Below the pieces are notes generated by a model. It was not told where the DNA came from and ran no database searches. It worked only from the letters and a program-made list of their open reading frames with translations. 64,000 nt of DNA from Streptomyces sp. DG2A-72 (lineage in GTDB: Bacteria; Actinomycetota; Actinomycetes; Streptomycetales; Streptomycetaceae), in assembly GCF_030499575.1 (NCBI RefSeq), contig NZ_JASTLC010000001.1, positions 5,542,001 through 5,606,000 on the forward strand. Reading direction: 5' to 3'. Positions within the stretch are counted from its first letter, which is position 1; every line of letters begins with the position of its first letter. Of this stretch, positions 62,324 through 64,000 are shown in pieces. The position numbers and the translations under genes are program-made.

Positions 62324-63099
62324 GCGTGCATGGTTCGCCGCTCAGGGCGCCGCGGGAATCAGGGAAACGGCTGCAGATGTTCCTCACGGAATTCGAGGAA
62401 CTGGCCCGAGTGGCGCCCGAGATGGTGCAACTGGAGTTCATCGACGGCCGACTCGAAGTCCGGCCGACGCCCGACGGGGGTCATCTCAAGGCACTTGAGA
62501 GGATCACTGATGCCTGCCGGCATCTCCGTCCTGAGTTGGACTTCCATCAGTCGCGCGGGATCAAGGTGGGGGAACACGCGTCCGGACGCGCGTGGCTGGA
62601 CGGTGCGCTGGCACCGGCAAGGTACTTCGCGAACGATGCCGATGGTGCCGAATGGGCGGACCCCGACGGCGTATTGATGGCAGTCACCGTCGTCATGAGC
62701 ACCGACAGACGGGATCCTGTTGCCCTTCGTGAGGCGTATGCCGCCGCGAGAATCCCTGTGTACCTGGTGGTGGACCGGGCTGACCGCTCGGCGGCCGTGT
62801 TCTTCGAACCGATGGACGGCCGGTACCGGTCGGCGACGATGTGCGCCTTCGGCAGCATGCTGAGATTGCCGGAGCCGGTGGGCGTGAATCTGCGGACCGC
62901 GGTATTCGATGGGCTGGAGGAGGAACCTGCGGGCGCCGTGCGTATCTCCACCGAGGTCGCAGCTCAGTACCTCGCCGACCTGCGGCAGGCACAGGGCGCC
63001 GAGACCGACGAGGAAGCGGTGAGGAAAGCCGTCATGGAAGCGGCACGGCGGATTCAGGCACGCGAGCGTACGGATGTCAGCGGGCAGGAGGAGCTGTGA
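62320..63099 (+). CDS. Uma2 family (PD-(D/E)xK nuclease-like) protein
   Basis: 259 residues from GTG 62320, overlapping the previous stop by GTGA. Uma2 features are EFIDGRLEVRPTPDGGHLKALERITDACRHLRPEL, then EWADPDGVLMAVTVVMSTDRRDPVALREAYAAARIPVYLVVDRADRSAAVFFEPMDGRY. The usual core PD-x-V-V-...E-V is seen as ADPDGVLMAVTVVM, with Val in place of the expected Glu of the ExK motif, so nuclease activity may be impaired. The C-terminal ~60 residues form a charged helix. Uma2 genes are multicopy in streptomycetes and of unknown biological role. Confidence 0.8.
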   Translation: MSVHGSPLRAPRESGKRLQMFLTEFEELARVAPEMVQLEFIDGRLEVRPTPDGGHLKALERITDACRHLRPELDFHQSRGIKVGEHASGRAWLDGALAPARYFANDADGAEWADPDGVLMAVTVVMSTDRRDPVALREAYAAARIPVYLVVDRADRSAAVFFEPMDGRYRSATMCAFGSMLRLPEPVGVNLRTAVFDGLEEEPAGAVRISTEVAAQYLADLRQAQGAETDEEAVRKAVMEAARRIQARERTDVSGQEEL

Positions 63100-63120
63100 T
63101 GTACCAGGAAGCGGAGGCGT

Positions 63121-63140
63121 GTACAGCATCCCTGCTGTAC
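63121..63140. promoter_or_regulatory. Inverted repeat GTACAGC-N6-GCTGTAC, antitoxin operator
   Basis: Perfect 7-bp arms (63121-63127 and 63134-63140) end 9 bases before the antitoxin ATG 63150. The position and symmetry fit a ribbon-helix-helix autorepressor site. Confidence 0.65.
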
Positions 63141-63149
63141 GGTGGCTTC

Positions 63150-63380
63150 ATGTCGCGACACGTCACCATCCGCCTGGACGAGGAGTTCCACGATCGCCTG
63201 AAGGCGCGCGCGGCTGCCGAGGGGACGACGGTCACGGCCCTGATCACGGACGTCGTCAGGCGTGAACTCGACGAGGACCGTGAGCAGTTCCTGGCGGGGG
63301 TCGAGGAGTTCGCCGAGCACTGGGACTACTTCCAGGAGCGGTTCGGGAAGCAGGAGCGGTCCGGAGGGCCGGCCACGTGA
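63150..63380 (+). CDS. Ribbon-helix-helix (CopG-type) antitoxin
   Basis: 76 residues from ATG 63150 (ATG 63099 is in frame but would overlap the upstream stop and cover the operator). RHVTIRLDEEFHDRLKARAAAEGTTVTALITDVVRRELDEDREQF is a textbook RHH DNA-binding domain. The C-terminal ~30 residues (FLAGVEEFAEHWDYFQERFG) should bind the toxin. It is coupled to the downstream toxin by a GTGA overlap. Confidence 0.88.
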   Translation: MSRHVTIRLDEEFHDRLKARAAAEGTTVTALITDVVRRELDEDREQFLAGVEEFAEHWDYFQERFGKQERSGGPAT

Positions 63381-63757
63381 AGATCACCATGGAGTGGGCG
63401 TGGGAGGCGATGGCCCACCATTTGCCCTCGGACCCGGCCGTCTGGGATCCCTCGGGCCTGATTGCCGCTGTCGCGCGGCACCAGAACGACCTGGTGCTCG
63501 TCGCGGAGCAGCCCGCGCCGGACATCGCCTGGCGAGCCGCCGCGTTCCTGCACACCCTGGCCGTGTGCCCGCCGTTGGAGTCGCCGATGAACGAGTTCTA
63601 CGCGGCTGCGGCCACGCGGTCGTACCTTCGCGTGGCCGGGGCGAAATCGATGCCCTCGCCGATGCTCCTCGGCGATCTGGTCGAGGCTGCCAAGGCGGGG
63701 AGAACCGACGTGTTCGGGGTGGCGCGAGAGCTGCGGACCGCGATGCGACCGGCCTGA
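63377..63757 (+). CDS. Fic/Doc-like toxin with degenerate Fic motif
   Basis: 126 residues from GTG 63377. The helical pattern DPSGLIAAVARHQNDLVLVAEQPAPDIAWRAAAFLHTLAVCPPLESPMNEFYAAAATRSYLRVAG follows Doc proteins, in which the equivalent segment reads ALLHSLARNHPFVDGNKRLAW. Here the HxFx(D/E)GNxxR catalytic loop is replaced by CPPLESPMNEF, so the His, Gly, Asn and Arg needed for AMP or phosphate transfer are absent. Annotation systems group such proteins as Fic-family toxins in actinomycetes. Toxicity, if any, must use another mechanism. Confidence 0.7.
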   Translation: MKITMEWAWEAMAHHLPSDPAVWDPSGLIAAVARHQNDLVLVAEQPAPDIAWRAAAFLHTLAVCPPLESPMNEFYAAAATRSYLRVAGAKSMPSPMLLGDLVEAAKAGRTDVFGVARELRTAMRPA

Positions 63758-63883
63758 TCGAACGCGCGGTGACTGCCCCCGACGGGGAGATCGTCCCAGG
63801 CCAGGGCATCAAAATCCTTGGTGTGGACGGGGATTGGACTCTGCCGAGCGGGGTCACAGGGCTTGTCGTGGGTGGGGTGATGG

Positions 63884-64000
63884 ATGTCGGTGCGTCGGTG
63901 CCGTCGCGACGAGGGACAGGGCGTCCGCCGCTACGACGTCTGCCTCGACACCGAGACCGGCGGGCGGACCCGTGACCGCTTCCGGCGACGGTTCCGTCCC
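63884..64000 (+). CDS. Possible start of a further gene, cut by the window end
   Basis: From ATG 63884 an open frame (MSVRRCRRDEGQGVRRYDVCLDTETGGRTRDRFRRRF) runs to the window edge with strong G/C third positions. The family is not recognised from 39 codons. The preceding bases 63758-63883 show no clear gene. Confidence 0.35.
   Translation, partial: MSVRRCRRDEGQGVRRYDVCLDTETGGRTRDRFRRRFRP

Overview
The window is chromosomal DNA of a high-GC actinomycete, almost certainly a Streptomyces. GC is about 72% with near-saturated G/C third codon positions, GTG and TTG starts are frequent, and genes often overlap by ATGA/GTGA. The families are typical of the genus: an SsgA-like sporulation protein, XRE/DUF5753 plus DUF397 pairs, a YbaB-recR-DUF5063 block, DUF3151, DUF2617, DUF6086 and multiple NarL-type two-component systems. 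From memory the fba-pyrE, kynABU and paired two-component blocks resemble one region of the S. coelicolor chromosome; no alignment was run.

Layout. 0-10 kb is mostly core: YbjN, a class I aminotransferase (minus), a Gly/Cys-rich membrane peptide, DUF2617 with a frameshifted membrane spermidine synthase-like gene, a CoxG-like protein, an aldose epimerase, pyrE, fbaA and a frameshifted MFS exporter. 10-14 kb holds an intergenic hairpin-repeat cluster, DUF3151 and the tryptophan-to-anthranilate genes kynA-kynU-kynB. 14-21 kb is a surface/signalling block: secreted alpha/beta hydrolase, membrane acyltransferase, and two paralogous histidine kinase/response regulator pairs. An identical 18-mer lies upstream of the hydrolase and of the second kinase. 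21-28 kb holds small regulator-target pairs: MerR with an Old Yellow Enzyme, VOC, P450, and an ABC exporter divergent from a MarR/GbsR regulator, with palindromes in the shared promoters. 28-33 kb carries DUF6086, a lipid-kinase-fold protein with eroded catalytic motifs, purA and a Tat-exported 5'-nucleotidase.

33-35 kb is decayed accessory DNA (a broken DUF5753/DUF397 pair and gene fragments) followed by an antitoxin/PIN-like toxin operon. 35-47 kb contains a large GT2/GT-C fusion with a GntR regulator, a class III aminotransferase divergent from a DJ-1/MarR operon, a Ser/Thr kinase, a membrane protein with an external PstS-like domain, and a Tat-exported M28 peptidase. At 48-50 kb a lone solute-binding protein lies between two transposase remnants. 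50-56 kb returns to core genes (SLATT, YbaB, recR, DUF5063), an unusual ECF sigma factor with a built-in zinc-finger/membrane tail, an SsgA-like protein, PhzF and a TauE permease.

56.5-64 kb is the most interesting part. A small trypsin-co-occurring protein and an 890-residue protein combining trypsin, STAND NTPase and TPR domains form a predicted conflict/immunity operon with near-identical 126-bp TPR repeats. It is followed by an XRE/DUF397 pair, a frameshifted winged-helix-type gene behind an operator and leader hairpin, a Uma2 nuclease-like gene, and a ribbon-helix-helix antitoxin with a degenerate Fic/Doc-like toxin. Three single-base indels break otherwise good genes, and short tandem repeats inside coding sequences are unusually common. 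No CRISPR array, tRNA or rRNA gene was seen.
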